A stretch of 64,000 bases of DNA from Nilaparvata lugens (taxonomy: Eukaryota > Arthropoda > Insecta > Hemiptera > Delphacidae): NCBI RefSeq assembly GCF_014356525.2, contig NC_052511.1, positions 8,464,500-8,528,499 on the forward strand, given 5' to 3'. Shown in pieces: positions 27,801 to 33,110 of this stretch. Position numbers and translations under genes: made by a program. The notes under the pieces are model-generated. The model saw only the letters and a program-made list of their open reading frames with translations. It was not told the origin of the DNA and did no database searches. Position 1 is the stretch's first letter, and every line of letters begins with the position of its first letter.

Positions 27801-30800
27801 CTAGTCTTTTTCGTTCAATATGAATAATTACCACAATATCAACTTTTCAACTACACAAAAAGTTATAAATTTCCTTCTGGTATTTTCCCTTTTGAAGTAT
27901 AATGTTATAAATTTCTAGTCTTTTTCGTTCAATATGAATAATTACCACAATATCAACTTTTCAACTACACAAAAAGTTATAAATTTCCTTCTGGTATTTT
28001 CCCTTTTGAAGTATAATGTTATAAATTTCTAGTCTTTTTCATTCAATATGAATAATTACCACAATATCAACTTCTCAACTACACAAAAAGTTATAAATTT
28101 CCTTCTGGTATTTTCCCTTTTGAAGTATAATGTTATAAATTTCTAGTCTTTTTCGTTCAATATGAATAATTACCACAATATCAACTTCTCAACTACACAA
28201 AAAGTTATAAATTTCCTTCTGGTATTTTCCCTTTTGAAGTATAATGTTATAAATTTCTAGTCTTTTTCGTTCAATATGAATAATTACCACAATATCAACT
28301 TCTCAACTACACAAAAAGTTATAAATTTCCTTCTGGTATTTTCCCTTTTTAGGTACTCTATTATGAATTTGTTACACAACCATTTAAACATTTAAAATTT
28401 GAAGCAAATATTATTGAAAATATATCAATTCGAAGATGAAAATGTAAGACACGAAGGATGACACCATAGATGTCAAAACATGATTCTGTTTTTCTCGAAA
28501 TAAAATCACGATATATGAAAAAATAATTATGTTTTTATTAATTCTAGGTAAGATCTGTTCAACTGCAAGAAGGCGGAATTTTCAGGATTTTTCTAACTAT
28601 ATCATTTTAAATAAAAAATGAACTATTATGATGTTAGGGAAATGAACTATGAACAGTTGGAAAAATGAATTATTCAACAGTTTGGGAAACATAAGAGACA
28701 CGGCAATTTTTTTACAATCATTTCTAATTGGAAAACCTTTAGACAAGATTGGAGTATGCTAAAGAGGATATACTGGCCAATGAGTAAATACTGTCATTAC
28801 ATTACAATGTTATAGAAAAATTGCAAACATGTCTACAGTTAAACCAGGAAGTTTAACGAGTTGTCAAGGAGAAAAAAAAATCTATTCGATAATAATATAA
28901 TTTTTAGATAGATAGATAGATAACAGTTTGAATTGATTTGTTTTTTCAGATTGATTTCTACACTGTTGCAGGTTTGATGCCTAGTGAGATCGGACTCCCC
29001 AATAATAATATAATCCAATAAAACGTGAGCTAATGTAACTAGTGATCATTAGACGGTGAAGGGTAGAACGCTAGAATAATGAATTATTATAATTTGAACT
29101 TACCTGTATTTAAATTTGCGTGGGCTTCTACGTTTATCTCTGCTATTGTGATATTGTGGGCAGGCATATCCCTGCCTACAGAGACGTGGAGGTCTCTTGC
29201 ATTGTTCTGTTTTATAACTTGATAACACATAGTTAGTATCTGGAACAAAATAATTACAAAAGTTGAAACGTTATATAAACTAATTAAATATGACAATCAT
29301 TGAGGGCCGTTTTCACAGTGACAGTTTAAACTAAATTTCATTAAACTGGATTAAATCCGTATCAAGTCTAGTTTGTTATAATGTGTTTAATTTTAGTTGA
29401 AGCCAACAGCTGATAAAATCGAGTTCAAGCTTTGATTAGCCCTTAGGGCCGTTTGCACAGTGCCAGTTTAAACTAAATTCCATCGCAAACTGGATTAAAT
29501 CTATATGAAGTATCATTTGTTATAATGTGATTCATTTTGAGTTTAAGCCAACAGCTGATTAAATCGAGTTTAAGCTTTGACTGTGCAAACGGCTCTAAGT
29601 GTGTCAGATCAATCGGCTATTCAAGCAAATAAGAACAATTTATTCTTTGCCACTTTACAGTTAAGTTATTATTTTACTTTGACCAAATTTTTTTATTAAA
29701 AGCGTAATTTCAACGTCTGAGTGGATGAATGAATTATCAAACACTTGGGCCTATTTACATTTTAGATCAAGTCTATCATTTTGATTACAAATGATATTGG
29801 ATCGAATATTACGATCTTCCCGACCATAGTAAGGGCAAGATATCTGACGATTCCCCGGTCACCAGACTGCGGAGAAGACTGGACAAGTAAGTAAGTAACG
29901 ACAGATATTCATGAAAATAATGCTCTTTCAAAGGATTAAAATATTGCTATGGGTATAGAAGTAATTTTATATATTATGAGGATTAACTTACCTTGCCACT
30001 TTGGATCTTCATTCATTAAATTCCTTTCTTTATCTAAAACATTTGGCCCATTACATGACGCATTAGCATCCCCATCTGGATTTTCTAATGCCTATAATCA
30101 AGTAAATTGAATATTATCACCCTTGCAATAAGATAATTACGATATCAAGTGAGTCAAGAGAAACTAACTTTAGTTATGTTCTTAAAACTGAAGGCTAGGG
30201 TAAAAATGTTCAGTTTTTAATTTAATACAATAAAACATATAAAATTACCAACAAGACCCAATAACAAGTGAAAAAATTATTTATGGAATATAGTAAGCAG
30301 CTGAAAAATGATTTACGACTAAGTTCAACTGCTGATTATTAAACGGTGGAATAGGAATATACAGGGTTTTAGCTCAATTAATACAACTGAGAAGTTCTTT
30401 CCAATGTATGGTAACAAATTTCTTCAAGTTGATATGATTCAATTGCTAGCTCACATTATAAAAAAATTAAAAGCTTGTCATTGATCATTATAATTGCTCA
30501 ATAATCACTTATTTTAATTTGAAGTGTATGTAATAATGAATGAAATTATTGATATAATTAGGACTAATAATTATTGAAATAATTAAATTTATTTGGATAA
30601 AGAGAAAATAAATTCTTACTTCGAAAATTTCCTTAACTGCTATTCTACAATCATCAAAATAATACAATATAAGGATTGTCAACCTACTGTATAATTAACT
30701 ACCTAATAAAAAGTTATAACACCTTATTTGCATAAAATGCTATAAAGTTATTCAATAAATCTTTAAACTATGTAAAACATTACTATCAAACATTATAACA

Positions 30801-31598
30801 ACTGAACACAATCAATATCATATTATAATAATATGAGCTTGTTGATATGCAAACATAGGTTAGGTTGGTAATGTAAACAGAAATGAAAGTGTAAACAAAA
30901 CTTTAATAATATGAAATAACTTACTTGAATCTCTTTGATATCATAGACTGGTGGTCTCAAATCATGATTTCCATGAGCAAATGCACAATGAGGGCCATTT
31001 TTAGCGCAAAATCCTCTGGAATCGGTGTCGTGAACACACATACAAGTCTTGTAATATCTCAAGTGATACCTTCTTTCAGTATCACCAGCAGTTCTATGTA
31101 GAAAAGTGCATCTGTAAATAATATTTATTTATAATTAGAATAATCATTTTGCTAAATATATTGTAATATGTTCTGATTAATTAGTCAATAATTTGAATAG
31201 GTGTACAGTATGTAGGCTAGGTTCTACTTACTCATCTCCTTCCGGACATAATCCTGTAGTTTCATCATACTTTGTGCAATAATTATCAGCACTGTAATTA
31301 AATGATCCATCTCTTTTTCTCACAGGACGTCGACGACGTTGATTCATAAAATGCCAGTGAAAGCAAGTGAAAGGTCTGTGCTGAGTGCATTTGTGTTGTA
31401 GAAACAAGGGACATTGCTCCACACGGAATTCCTTCAAGTACCTGAAAACGACAATGATTGTAGTAAATATGACAATCACAAGTTATAATATTATGAATGA
31501 TGATTATTTTAACACATGATAGCCAGAATTTGTACTTACGAATAATGATTTGGCTTCTCAGTTTGAGCTGTCAACAAAGGTTTCGACTCAGACGGCAT
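1..31598 (-). CDS. unk: unkempt (unk), CCCH zinc-finger RNA-binding protein; 3' end outside window
   Basis: Unkempt binds U-rich and UAG-containing mRNA sites through CCCH fingers and represses translation in the cytoplasm. In flies it acts with Headcase downstream of mTOR and times neuronal differentiation (known family biology). Coding exons, 5' to 3' on the minus strand: 31598-31540, 31441-31232, 31111-30925, 30091-29992, 29239-29104, 26211-26009, 22291-22173, 14750-14583, 12877-12664, 11137-11006 (copy 10191-10060), 4363-4212, 3026-2820 and 141-1. All junctions are GT-AG and keep frame; 676 residues are visible with one exon-10 copy. Six fingers are readable: C30/C38/C46/H50, C75/C85/C91/H95, C115/C125/C132/H136, C199/C206/C212/H216, C235/C250/C256/H260 and C277/C286/C292/H296. 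A Ser/Gln-rich linker with SSAPVNIPGS follows, then the start of the coiled coil. Human UNK is 810 residues, so roughly the last 110-130 residues (RING-like end) lie left of the window. Untranslated exons are not visible. Confidence 0.95.
636..867. repeat. Fold-back element, family B (copy 1)
   Basis: The terminal inverted arms start AGATATCCCATGGTATAGGG and end in the reverse complement near 866. The middle contains GCCGATTACTGTCGATTATTG and AGAGACTACCAGCGTCA. Related copies lie at 16425-16665 and 53573-54058. No coding capacity is seen, so it is a non-autonomous palindromic element. Confidence 0.75.
1152..1405 (+). repeat. Two tandem copies of a ~127-bp LINE-like 3' tail
   Basis: Two almost identical units (about 1152-1278 and 1279-1405) share ATTACTTTCGCCAGTGTTAT and end in CAATAAAA followed by TATCTTATCTTATA. 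The polyadenylation-like motif and short-repeat tail look like the 3' end of a non-LTR retrotransposon, duplicated in tandem. Confidence 0.55.
1813..1972. mobile_element. MITE family A, truncated copy
   Basis: This is the right half of a family A element. It contains GAATGAACAGTTAATATTAC and GACAGAGGATCGGCTACG and ends in the terminal repeat CACTGCCATTATAACGTGGA followed by TCTCACTATA. The left terminus is missing. Confidence 0.75.
2019..2056 (+). repeat. Interstitial (TTAGG)n insect telomere-type repeat
   Basis: There are five uninterrupted TTAGG-register units, a variant (TTAAGTAGG) and another TTAGG. (TTAGG)n is the canonical telomere repeat of most insects. Here the tract sits between two MITE A copies inside an unk intron. 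Confidence 0.7.
2193..2566. mobile_element. MITE family A, full-length copy
   Basis: Terminal inverted repeats: ACTGAGGTCCATGTTATAAT at the left, ATTATAACGTGGACCTCACT at the right. The element is about 370 bp and has no open frame. Intact members elsewhere are flanked by TA, consistent with a Tc1/mariner-type MITE. Confidence 0.8.
2820..3026 (-). CDS. unk: unk exon 12: Ser/Pro-rich linker
   Basis: This 207-nt exon is phase 0 to 0, with acceptor TTTATTTAG before 3026 and donor GTGAGC after 2820. It encodes AFMPSATAHLAQQLSSSASK followed by a Ser/Pro-rich stretch ending SFPGQSPE. It is GC-rich compared with its flanks. The region corresponds to the low-complexity linker before the coiled coil; no folded domain is expected. 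Confidence 0.88.
3027..3190 (-). repeat. LINE-like 3' tail abutting exon 12
   Basis: Read on the minus strand it runs through TGGTCTACGACAATAAAATC to (TTTA)n and ends exactly at the acceptor of exon 12. ACAATAAAAT plus short repeats resembles the tails of other LINE debris here (for example 1240-1270). Confidence 0.5.
3280..3695. repeat. Fold-back element built of CCGAAA motifs (family N)
   Basis: The ends are inverted: GATCGACCGAATCCCAAACG at the left and CGTTTGGGATTCGGTCGATT at the right. The interior repeats short variants of CCAAACGACCGAAA more than six times in both orientations. No coding capacity. Confidence 0.65.
4212..4363 (-). CDS. unk: unk exon 11: conserved SSAPVNIPGS segment
   Basis: This 152-nt exon (phase 1 to 0) has acceptor TTCGTAG and donor GTGAGT. 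It encodes GLLGSSAPVNIPGSSNNSLS followed by a Ser/Pro/His-rich run ending QEPLDS. SSAPVNIPGS is identical to human UNK, confirming homology in the linker region. Confidence 0.92.
4433..4625 (-). repeat. (AATAG)n tract and LINE-like tail
   Basis: A run of AATAG pentamers is followed by TTTTATTGGTCATAAAATAT. Read on the minus strand this is an AATAAAA-type tail ending in short tandem repeats, a typical insect LINE 3' end. No coding part is recognised. Confidence 0.45.
4748..5514 (+). mobile_element. Degenerate Tc1/mariner-like transposon with long inverted repeats
   Basis: Inverted arms of about 110 bp: the left contains CTTTACAACTTTGAAAATTC and AGAGCTGGTTTTGGTGTTG, and the right mirrors them, ending ATCACCCGGTATAA. 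Internally there is the C-terminal part of a DDE transposase (separate entry). A related terminus lies at 44073-44195. Confidence 0.8.
4980..5390 (+). pseudogene. Broken DDE transposase remnant (Tc1/mariner-like)
   Basis: The frame at 4992-5180 contains FMQDGAPPHYLTDVRDFLN and WIGRNAPIAWPHRSPD, the hallmark C-terminal catalytic region of Tc-type transposases (QDGAPPH, RSPD). A stop follows directly after RSPD where family members read LTPLDFF. Past stops and shifts, a further match is visible near 5255-5390 (LRARICAAVEQVTPEMLVRV, WEEIDYRWDVC). The N-terminal DNA-binding half is absent, so this copy is inactive. Confidence 0.8.
6826..7706. mobile_element. Family D element, copy 1 (contains CA microsatellite)
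   Basis: It starts CTGGTGTGGCGCACTCACAC and ends near TGGTAATAGGGCAAAGAAA. ACTTTCCTTGCC near the left and GGCAA(A/G)GAAA at the right are inverted. GTAAAAAT flanks both sides and copy 2 of family C is an empty site, giving an 8-bp target duplication. The second copy is at 57287-58108. No coding frame; classification (hAT-like by duplication length) is tentative. Confidence 0.7.
7498..7572. repeat. (CA)n microsatellite inside family D
   Basis: A run of more than 30 CA dinucleotides. The equivalent position in the other family D copy (about 57936-57976) has a shorter CA run, so the repeat belongs to the element and varies in length. Confidence 0.95.
8150..8700. other. GC-rich island without recognised gene
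   Basis: Base composition rises sharply over about 8280-8580 relative to the flanks. Open frames exist on the minus strand, but their products (Trp/Pro/Cys-rich, no motif) match nothing I know and have no splice context with unk. It may be a decayed retroelement or captured sequence. Confidence 0.3.
8701..9500. other. Intronic AT-rich stretch, nothing recognised
   Basis: No exon, motif or clear element is visible. An AATAAA with surrounding TATTATTAT at about 8818-8840 looks like another LINE tail. Confidence 0.4.
9505..9673. repeat. Fold-back element family G, copy 1
   Basis: The arms begin AAAGCTGCGTTTAGACC and end AAATGCAGCTTTA. The interior has ATAGATTCTATTAAATAGAA and a central ACACATGATGAACATATG. 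Related copies are at 25427-25580, 58997-59187 and 62138-62316. Confidence 0.65.
9784..9856. repeat. (ATA)n microsatellite
   Basis: About 24 perfect trinucleotide units, in the intron between unk exon 10 copy B and exon 11. Confidence 0.95.
10060..10191 (-). CDS. unk: unk exon 10, copy B (distal, duplicated)
   Basis: This 132-nt exon is identical to copy A, with acceptor TGTTGTAG and donor GTGAGT. It is phase 1 to 1, so it can be included after copy A, replace it, or be skipped without shifting the frame. Inclusion of both would repeat 44 residues of the acidic DDLNLDDPLG segment. Confidence 0.75.
11006..11137 (-). CDS. unk: unk exon 10, copy A (proximal to exon 9)
   Basis: This 132-nt, phase 1 to 1 exon encodes GNALDDLNLDDPLGLVSSSI and continues to ISASFASS. 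It corresponds to the human ESALDDLDLNEFG motif after the CDTIESVV end of exon 9, so it belongs to the conserved linker. It lies in the first of two tandem units. Confidence 0.9.
12124..12471. mobile_element. MITE family A copy
   Basis: The left end starts inside the terminal repeat at TATAATGGCAGTGTTTGAT. The right end is CCATTATAACGTGGACCTTA. Interior GCGATAGCGCTATCTCTTTC-like and GAACAGTTAATATTACATCA segments match the other copies. Confidence 0.8.
12664..12877 (-). CDS. unk: unk exon 9: linker with conserved FYPxxDTxESV motif
   Basis: This 214-nt exon (phase 0 to 1) has acceptor CTCCTTACAG and donor GTAAGT. It encodes ELIRNQIMALDNDPLMDPVE, a QQQQ run and ends MSNHFYPPCDTIESVV. Human UNK has FYPTSDTVESVIES at the same place. 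The ALDND...EKAQRRQSLYMAL stretch may be a short helix. Confidence 0.92.
13000..13455. other. Intronic sequence related to the 114-bp satellite unit
   Basis: At about 13345-13405 a single diverged copy (TCTTAGTCTTTAAATTTAAT, ATATGAATAAATTACCACAG, ATCAACTTCTTCTCAACTAC) resembles the unit arrayed at 27.4-28.3 kb. A TA-dinucleotide run lies at 13149-13163. No exon seen. Confidence 0.5.
13461..13599. repeat. Near-perfect ~60-bp-arm hairpin
   Basis: The left arm from TTAAACGAAAATCCCAATTA through CACCCCGAAGACTTCTGCTA is mirrored by TAGCAGAAGTCTTCGGGGTG through TAATTGGGATTTTCGTTTAA. The loop is only about 20 nt. The arms differ by a few bases, mainly TATG against CAGC near the middle. It lies in an unk intron. 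Confidence 0.85.
13600..14067. mobile_element. piggyBac-like MITE with TTAA target duplication
   Basis: TTAA flanks both ends (13596-13599 and 14068-14071). The terminal repeats are CCTTCCGGCAGTCGCGC at the left and its near-complement GCGCGACTACCGGAAGG at the right. Subterminal inverted GTTGTA...TACAAC motifs lie just inside. No transposase frame is present, so it needs an autonomous partner. Confidence 0.85.
14324..14560. repeat. 31-bp minisatellite next to unk exon 8 donor
   Basis: Seven full units and a 20-bp partial of CAATATTGGTTGAGTTGACC plus AACAATTGCCT, with almost no divergence. Each unit contains TTGGT...ACCAA, able to form a short hairpin. The array ends 22 nt from the exon 8 donor GT at 14582. 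Confidence 0.95.
14583..14750 (-). CDS. unk: unk exon 8: Ser/Asn/His-rich linker
   Basis: This 168-nt exon (phase 0 to 0) has acceptor TGTATGTTGCAG and donor GTAAGT. It encodes NGSGEGSECASTSSLGSNSS and ends HSFSQLHQHNTMQA. The sequence is low-complexity and not alignable residue by residue with vertebrate UNK. The call rests on frame, splice sites and position; another acceptor (CTATAG at about 14790) would bring in a different frame. Confidence 0.75.
14812..15604. mobile_element. TIR element with ~190-bp arms (family K)
   Basis: The left arm begins GGCTGTGCAAAGGCTAAAAA and passes ATCATTACTTTTTGAGATAT. The right arm mirrors it (ATATCTCAAAAAGTAATGAT) and ends AGCCTTTGCACAACC. An inner repeated segment (AAAACATATTTTTGGTCATTTTT region) is palindromic too. 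No coding frame. The end motif AGCCTTTGCACA is repeated at 15648. Confidence 0.75.
15746..16098. mobile_element. MITE family A, full-length copy
   Basis: The ends are TATAGTGAAGTCCACGTTAT and ATAACGTGGACCTCACTATA, flanked by TA. The length is about 350 bp and the interior is as in the other members. Confidence 0.85.
16425..16665. repeat. Fold-back element family B, copy 2
   Basis: The arms are AAAGATATCCCATGGTATGG and CCCTATACCATAGGCAC. The middle has AGCCGATTATTGTCGATTAC and AGAGACTACCAGCATCACTA. A separate left-arm fragment (GATATCTCATGGTATAGGG) precedes it at about 16367. Confidence 0.7.
16740..17934. other. Intronic stretch, no gene; shared fragment AAGATGGCGGATTTTAGCG
   Basis: A moderately GC-rich segment at 16745-16910 contains CAAGATGGCGGATTTTAGCG and TCAGGGTACTAGCC, nearly as at 2593-2625, so it is a dispersed repeat. 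From 17160 to 17934 I see nothing recognisable. Confidence 0.45.
17935..18230. repeat. Fold-back element family F, doubled copy
   Basis: It begins GTGCCGGTCATACAAAACCG, then GTTAAATTTTAA. The centre is CCAATCAGAGAAAGCC against ACTTCTCTAATTGGTTCTCG, and the end AACCGGCTTTTATGCGACCG. A second, shorter unit follows directly (18096-18215) with the same end, so it is either tandem or self-nested. Confidence 0.75.
18300..18716 (+). pseudogene. Protein-like fragment of unknown origin
   Basis: Two plus-strand frames look like coding remnants. One (about 18328-18425) reads KQLKERSLVCEVPKGAERLH then KLYAEGWKWRH and a stop. The next, in another frame (18473-18709), reads MLKQPCQIEYIESHGFGICV through LAPPNLKEQISTILKEMFME and a stop. 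Composition is protein-like but I recognise no family. It lies antisense within an unk intron, so a decayed retrocopy or captured exon is likely. Confidence 0.3.
18717..19342. other. Intronic AT-rich stretch, nothing recognised
   Basis: It includes a phrase TTTTGGGCTGGGCCTGTTGA followed by TTCCCCAATCATT at about 19136, similar to 54785-54830 and 33370-33400, a LINE 3' tail type recurring in the window. No coding signal. Confidence 0.4.
19343..19508. repeat. Palindromic element (family P)
   Basis: The arms contain TTGAATAAAAACACACATAT / ATATGTGTGTTTTTATTCAA and TTTTATTTGGTACACGACCA / TGGTCGTGTACCAAATAAAA. The arms are about 70 bp and the spacer about 25 bp. No coding capacity. Confidence 0.85.
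19509..20612. other. Intronic AT-rich stretch without recognised feature
   Basis: One plus-strand open frame (19584-19859; Lys/Asn-rich, ending KKSRKVFLHF) has no motif and I do not count it as a gene. Nothing else stands out. Confidence 0.4.
20615..22083. mobile_element. TIR element family E, copy 1, containing element C2
   Basis: The left end GGTTTCCGAGCTCGGGATTT with AAACAGCTGGAGTCAGAAAA is mirrored at the right by TCTGACTCCAGCTGTTTAAA and ATCCCGAGCTCAGAAACCGG. Family C copy 2 is inserted at 20711-21632. At about 21780-22050 an internal unit of roughly 100 bp (GCGACTACGCCCCGTTTTGG to GAAATGAGAAAATAAA) is repeated nearly three times. A simpler copy lies at 48217-48568. Confidence 0.8.
20711..21632. 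mobile_element. TIR element family C, copy 2 (uninterrupted)
   Basis: The termini are TTAGGCTAGCTTCACACGTA and CGAATGAGCGTGAAACTAGC. The interior TTCGGTGCTATGCGGTTGCT region matches copy 1 in reverse. It lacks the family D insertion present in copy 1 and so shows the empty site. Short frames (for example RYRIQTESSFHTYRNLPKTK) are shadows of the repeats. Confidence 0.8.
22173..22291 (-). CDS. unk: unk exon 7: linker after zinc fingers
   Basis: This 119-nt exon (phase 1 to 0) has acceptor CCTTTTCAG and donor GTAAGT. It encodes QEMSIARELAAPLDIGTNLA and ends PTQKRDQKSSESS. It directly follows the sixth finger. Conservation with vertebrates is weak; the call rests on frame and splice sites. Confidence 0.82.
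22471..22612. mobile_element. MITE family A, truncated copy
   Basis: The left terminus is CAGTGAGGTGCACGTTATAA. It matches the other copies to ATTCTCGTTTA and then stops, so the right half is lost. Confidence 0.75.
22620..23390. other. Intronic stretch with CCTA-rich degenerate tract
   Basis: From about 23150 to 23340 the plus strand is rich in CTACC, CCTAACCTACC and ACCAATCCCACC motifs. This is loosely related to (CCTAA)n telomere-type repeat but not a clean array. The rest is AT-rich with nothing recognised. Confidence 0.4.
23391..23760. mobile_element. MITE family A, full-length copy
   Basis: The left end is CTATAGTGAGGTCCACGTTA, the right end TATAACGTGGACCTTACTA. The length is about 370 bp. 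The plus-strand frame across it is incidental. Confidence 0.85.
24350..24480. repeat. Imperfect (GAT)n / (ATTG)n simple repeats
   Basis: Clusters of GATGATGATAATAATAATGG, TGATTGATTGATTG and GATGATGATGATAATGATGA. Repeat-rich and non-coding. Confidence 0.7.
24737..24888. repeat. Fold-back element family F, copy 2
   Basis: The arms GCCCGGTTGCACAACAGCCG and CGGCTGTTGTGCAACCGGCA frame AACCAATCTGAGAAGG / CTTCTCTAATTAGTTCTTG. This is the cleanest member of the family. Confidence 0.85.
24890..26008. other. Intronic AT-rich stretch with repeat pieces
   Basis: At 25015-25040 GGTAACCCGTGCTTCGCAAG resembles a dispersed-repeat end. A family G fold-back lies at 25427-25580. An AATAAA-poor LINE-like phrase CACAACAGGCTCATGCCCAA lies near 25690. 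No exon seen. Confidence 0.4.
25427..25580. repeat. Fold-back element family G, copy 2
   Basis: The interior has TATAGATTATATTGGACATA and CAATCTAATAGAATCTATAA, and the end GATAACTTTGGTGTAAAAGC, as in the other G copies but more diverged on the left. Confidence 0.55.
26009..26211 (-). CDS. unk: unk exon 6: zinc fingers 5 and 6
   Basis: This 203-nt exon (phase 2 to 1) has acceptor TTTGTCACAG and donor GTAAGT. It encodes CPNVKHGDEWGEPGNCESGD, GYCHTRTEQQFHPEIYKSTK and GYCPRGVFCAFAHVD. This is almost identical to human UNK and carries C235/C250/C256/H260 and C277/C286/C292/H296. These fingers belong to the second RNA-binding triplet. Confidence 0.97.
26510..27295. repeat. Duplicated flank (two ~150-bp copies) around a MITE A insertion
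   Basis: ACCCAAAAATAACCAATTTC, ACAATAATATTCTATTTCAA and GGCTCAATTATAAGTGTGAT at 26660-26755 recur as ACCCAAAAATACCCTATTTC and so on at 27192-27285. The MITE lies between the two copies. A LINE-like tail with CTGCCTTTATTTTTACCTAG lies at about 26568. Confidence 0.65.
26751..27130. mobile_element. MITE family A, full-length copy
   Basis: The left end is TCTATAGTGACGTACAAGTT and the right end ATAACGTGGACATCACTGTA. More substitutions in the left terminal repeat than in the other copies. Confidence 0.8.
27417..28347. repeat. 114-bp satellite-like tandem array, about 8 copies
   Basis: The unit runs through CCTTCTGGTATTTTCCCTTT, GTATAATGTTATAAATTTCT, AGTCTTTTTC(A/G)TTCAATATG and CTCAACTACACAAAAAGTTA. 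Units repeat exactly every 114 bp and differ at few sites (CATTC/CGTTC; CTTCTC/CTTTTC). It lies in the intron between exons 5 and 6. Diverged single pieces occur at 13345-13405 and 41801-41822. Confidence 0.95.
28348..29100. other. Intronic stretch, nothing recognised
   Basis: AT-rich, with a short (GATA)n run at about 28909-28922. No exon or element termini seen. Confidence 0.4.
29104..29239 (-). CDS. unk: unk exon 5: zinc finger 4
   Basis: This 136-nt exon (phase 1 to 2) has acceptor TTTTGTTCCAG and donor GTAAGT. It encodes DTNYVLSSYKTEQCKRPPRL then CRQGYACPQYHNSRDKRRSP. The finger residues are C199/C206/C212/H216, matching human KTEPCKKPPRLCRQGYACPYYH. Confidence 0.97.
29306..29600. repeat. 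Two adjacent fold-back units (family S)
   Basis: Each unit starts GGGCCGTTTTCACAGTG / GGGCCGTTTGCACAGTGCCA, continues AGTTTAAACTAAATT and AGCCAACAGCTGAT. The second ends TTTGACTGTGCAAACGGCTC. The two are about 145 bp each and in tandem. Confidence 0.75.
29992..30091 (-). CDS. unk: unk exon 4: inter-finger linker
   Basis: This 100-nt exon (phase 0 to 1) has acceptor GATTATAG and donor GTAAGT. It encodes ALENPDGDANASCNGPNVLD and KERNLMNEDPKWQ. It links the first finger triplet to the second; the end corresponds to the EEPRWQ boundary in human UNK. Confidence 0.92.
30092..30924. other. unk intron 3, nothing recognised
   Basis: AT-rich sequence between exons 3 and 4 without further exon, repeat array or element termini. 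Confidence 0.5.
30925..31111 (-). CDS. unk: unk exon 3: end of finger 2 and finger 3
   Basis: This 187-nt exon (phase 2 to 0) has acceptor TATTTACAG and donor GTAAGT. It encodes ECTFLHRTAGDTERRYHLRY, then KTCMCVHDTDSRGFCAKNG and HCAFAHGNHDLRPPVYDIKE. The residues are C91/H95 of finger 2 and C115/C125/C132/H136 of finger 3. Confidence 0.97.
31232..31441 (-). CDS. unk: unk exon 2: finger 1 and most of finger 2
   Basis: This 210-nt exon (phase 2 to 2) has acceptor GTCGTTTTCAG and donor GTAAGT. It encodes YLKEFRVEQCPLFLQHKCTQ, HRPFTCFHWHFMNQRRRRPV and YCTKYDETTGLCPEGDE. C30/C38/C46/H50 form finger 1 and C75/C85 open finger 2. Confidence 0.97.
31540..31598 (-). CDS. unk: unk exon 1: start codon and N terminus
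   Basis: ATG lies at 31598-31596 and is followed by PSESKPLLTAQTEKPNHYS, in frame to exon 2 through donor GTAAGT after 31540. The QTEKPNHY motif matches human QPEKPQHY, supporting this start. The base at -3 is A (AAAATG), a good insect start context. Confidence 0.93.
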
Positions 31599-31740
31599 TT
31601 TGTGTAGTTGCATTGCTTATGCGCATCTTCAGTGCGCAGGGTACGCTGCAGAAAATAAACAACACGATTGGTCAATTGGATCACGTGGTTTCAGATTGGA
31701 GAATTGGGAATGATGAACTGAATTCAAGGTCATTTCTGTT
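31599..31740 (-). promoter_or_regulatory. Putative unk promoter / 5' UTR region
   Basis: Upstream of the ATG are an inverted GATTGGTCAATTGG (CCAAT-type) near 31667, an E-box core CACGTG near 31683, and GTGCGCAGGG near 31631; no TATA box is evident. It is locally less AT-rich than the neighbourhood. A separate 5' exon further right cannot be excluded. Confidence 0.35.
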
Positions 31741-32239
31741 TTGATCAGAAAGTAAACAACTCAAAATTCTTACGTTATCAATTATTTGAAAGTGAATTAT
31801 TTTGACGTGATAAAAAATCATTCTCATTCATATTGAAAATTTCTCCGAATAATTTTTCTGGGTTCACTTTCTCTTTTAATTGAGTTGTATACGAACTAAT
31901 TTGCTCGTATTGATTTGACTTGATTCTCTTGAATGTAGAACGCGGGAAATTTTAAACTTGAAATAATTTTTATAGATAGTAATCAATTTCAATTTTTTTT
32001 AACAGTAGGCCTATGTACTTTGTAATATTGATGTGCATGGAATTAATGGTAGCATAGGAAATTGGGAATATAAAAATTTAATTGCTCAGTGTATCATCCT
32101 ATTCCTTAGTGAGGTAACTATATTGATTTAATTCAATATAGGCAGAGGTAAGAGAAGAAGTACTGATTTCTCTCTGATATAGGCTAGGCCTATGATGATG
32201 ATGCCAATCATTGATAACACAGTTTTGTTTATCAATCCT

Positions 32240-33110
32240 TTTATATACTAGTAGTTCTGTGAACAGTAGACCTCGCGCAGGTTTCTCATTCACGAGTATC
32301 TGATGTCCCCTTTTCTAGTTGACTCATAATTTATTATTAAAAACTGTTATTTGTTTTCTTCAAGATCAAAAACTCACTTATGTTAATAAACTCAGTTCAC
32401 GTTTGAATTTGTACCCCATGTGATAATTTATCCAGTTCCGTGATAATCTTCCCATCTGCTAAAAATATTTCTCAACTATTTTTTAAATTATTTTTTTCAA
32501 TCAAGAGTATTACCGGTATTTAGTTCATTTTTTATTTCATTTTCAATCACCTATTAAATTGTTTTTTCAAATGTGAGAATATTGATACTGATGGGCACGC
32601 ATCATAAAAAATTAATATTGAAACCCTACCTTATAGAAATAGACACGGCCAGACATCTGTGTAATGCATGCAATGAATAATCCACTTGTCAGCTGATTGA
32701 TTATGAATAATTCTATAGTCTGATTGATCCTATCTTCAAAGTAGATGATTATATATATATAGTGATATCAGAGTACGGAGGAATTCCTTTTCTTTCAATA
32801 TTATCCTTAAAATGCAAAATTAAAAAAAAACCTAGTGTATACATCGACAGGCAGTTGAAAAGGAATATTTCTGCCAAATCTCATAGAATTCTATCAACGC
32901 GATAGGCCGTAATCTCGTTACATACAGACAAAAGAAAATCAGAGTTAAAACAGAGAAAATCAGAGTTAAAACATAGAGTTAACACATATCGTAATGACTT
33001 ACTAAATGACGGAGGAAGAGGATGGGGAGTTCTTGTAGCTGTGAAAGATTGCTATAGCTCAATAAGGCTGCACCCTAATAAGGCTTCGCCCTCCTAGGTT
33101 CAAATAAAGG
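32240..33110. repeat. Long dispersed repeat, copy 1
   Basis: ACTAGTAGTTCTGTGAACAG, ACTCAGTTCACGTTTGAATT, TCCAGTTCCGTGATAATCTT and ATTGATACTGATGGGCACGC recur in the same order at 58665-59400. A LINE-like tail GGTTCAAATAAAGGCAGCTA closes the region. No coding frame. Confidence 0.65.

Noticed and set aside
27417..28347. CRISPR-like regular repeats
   Set aside because: Units are contiguous without unique spacers, in an insect intron; this is a satellite.
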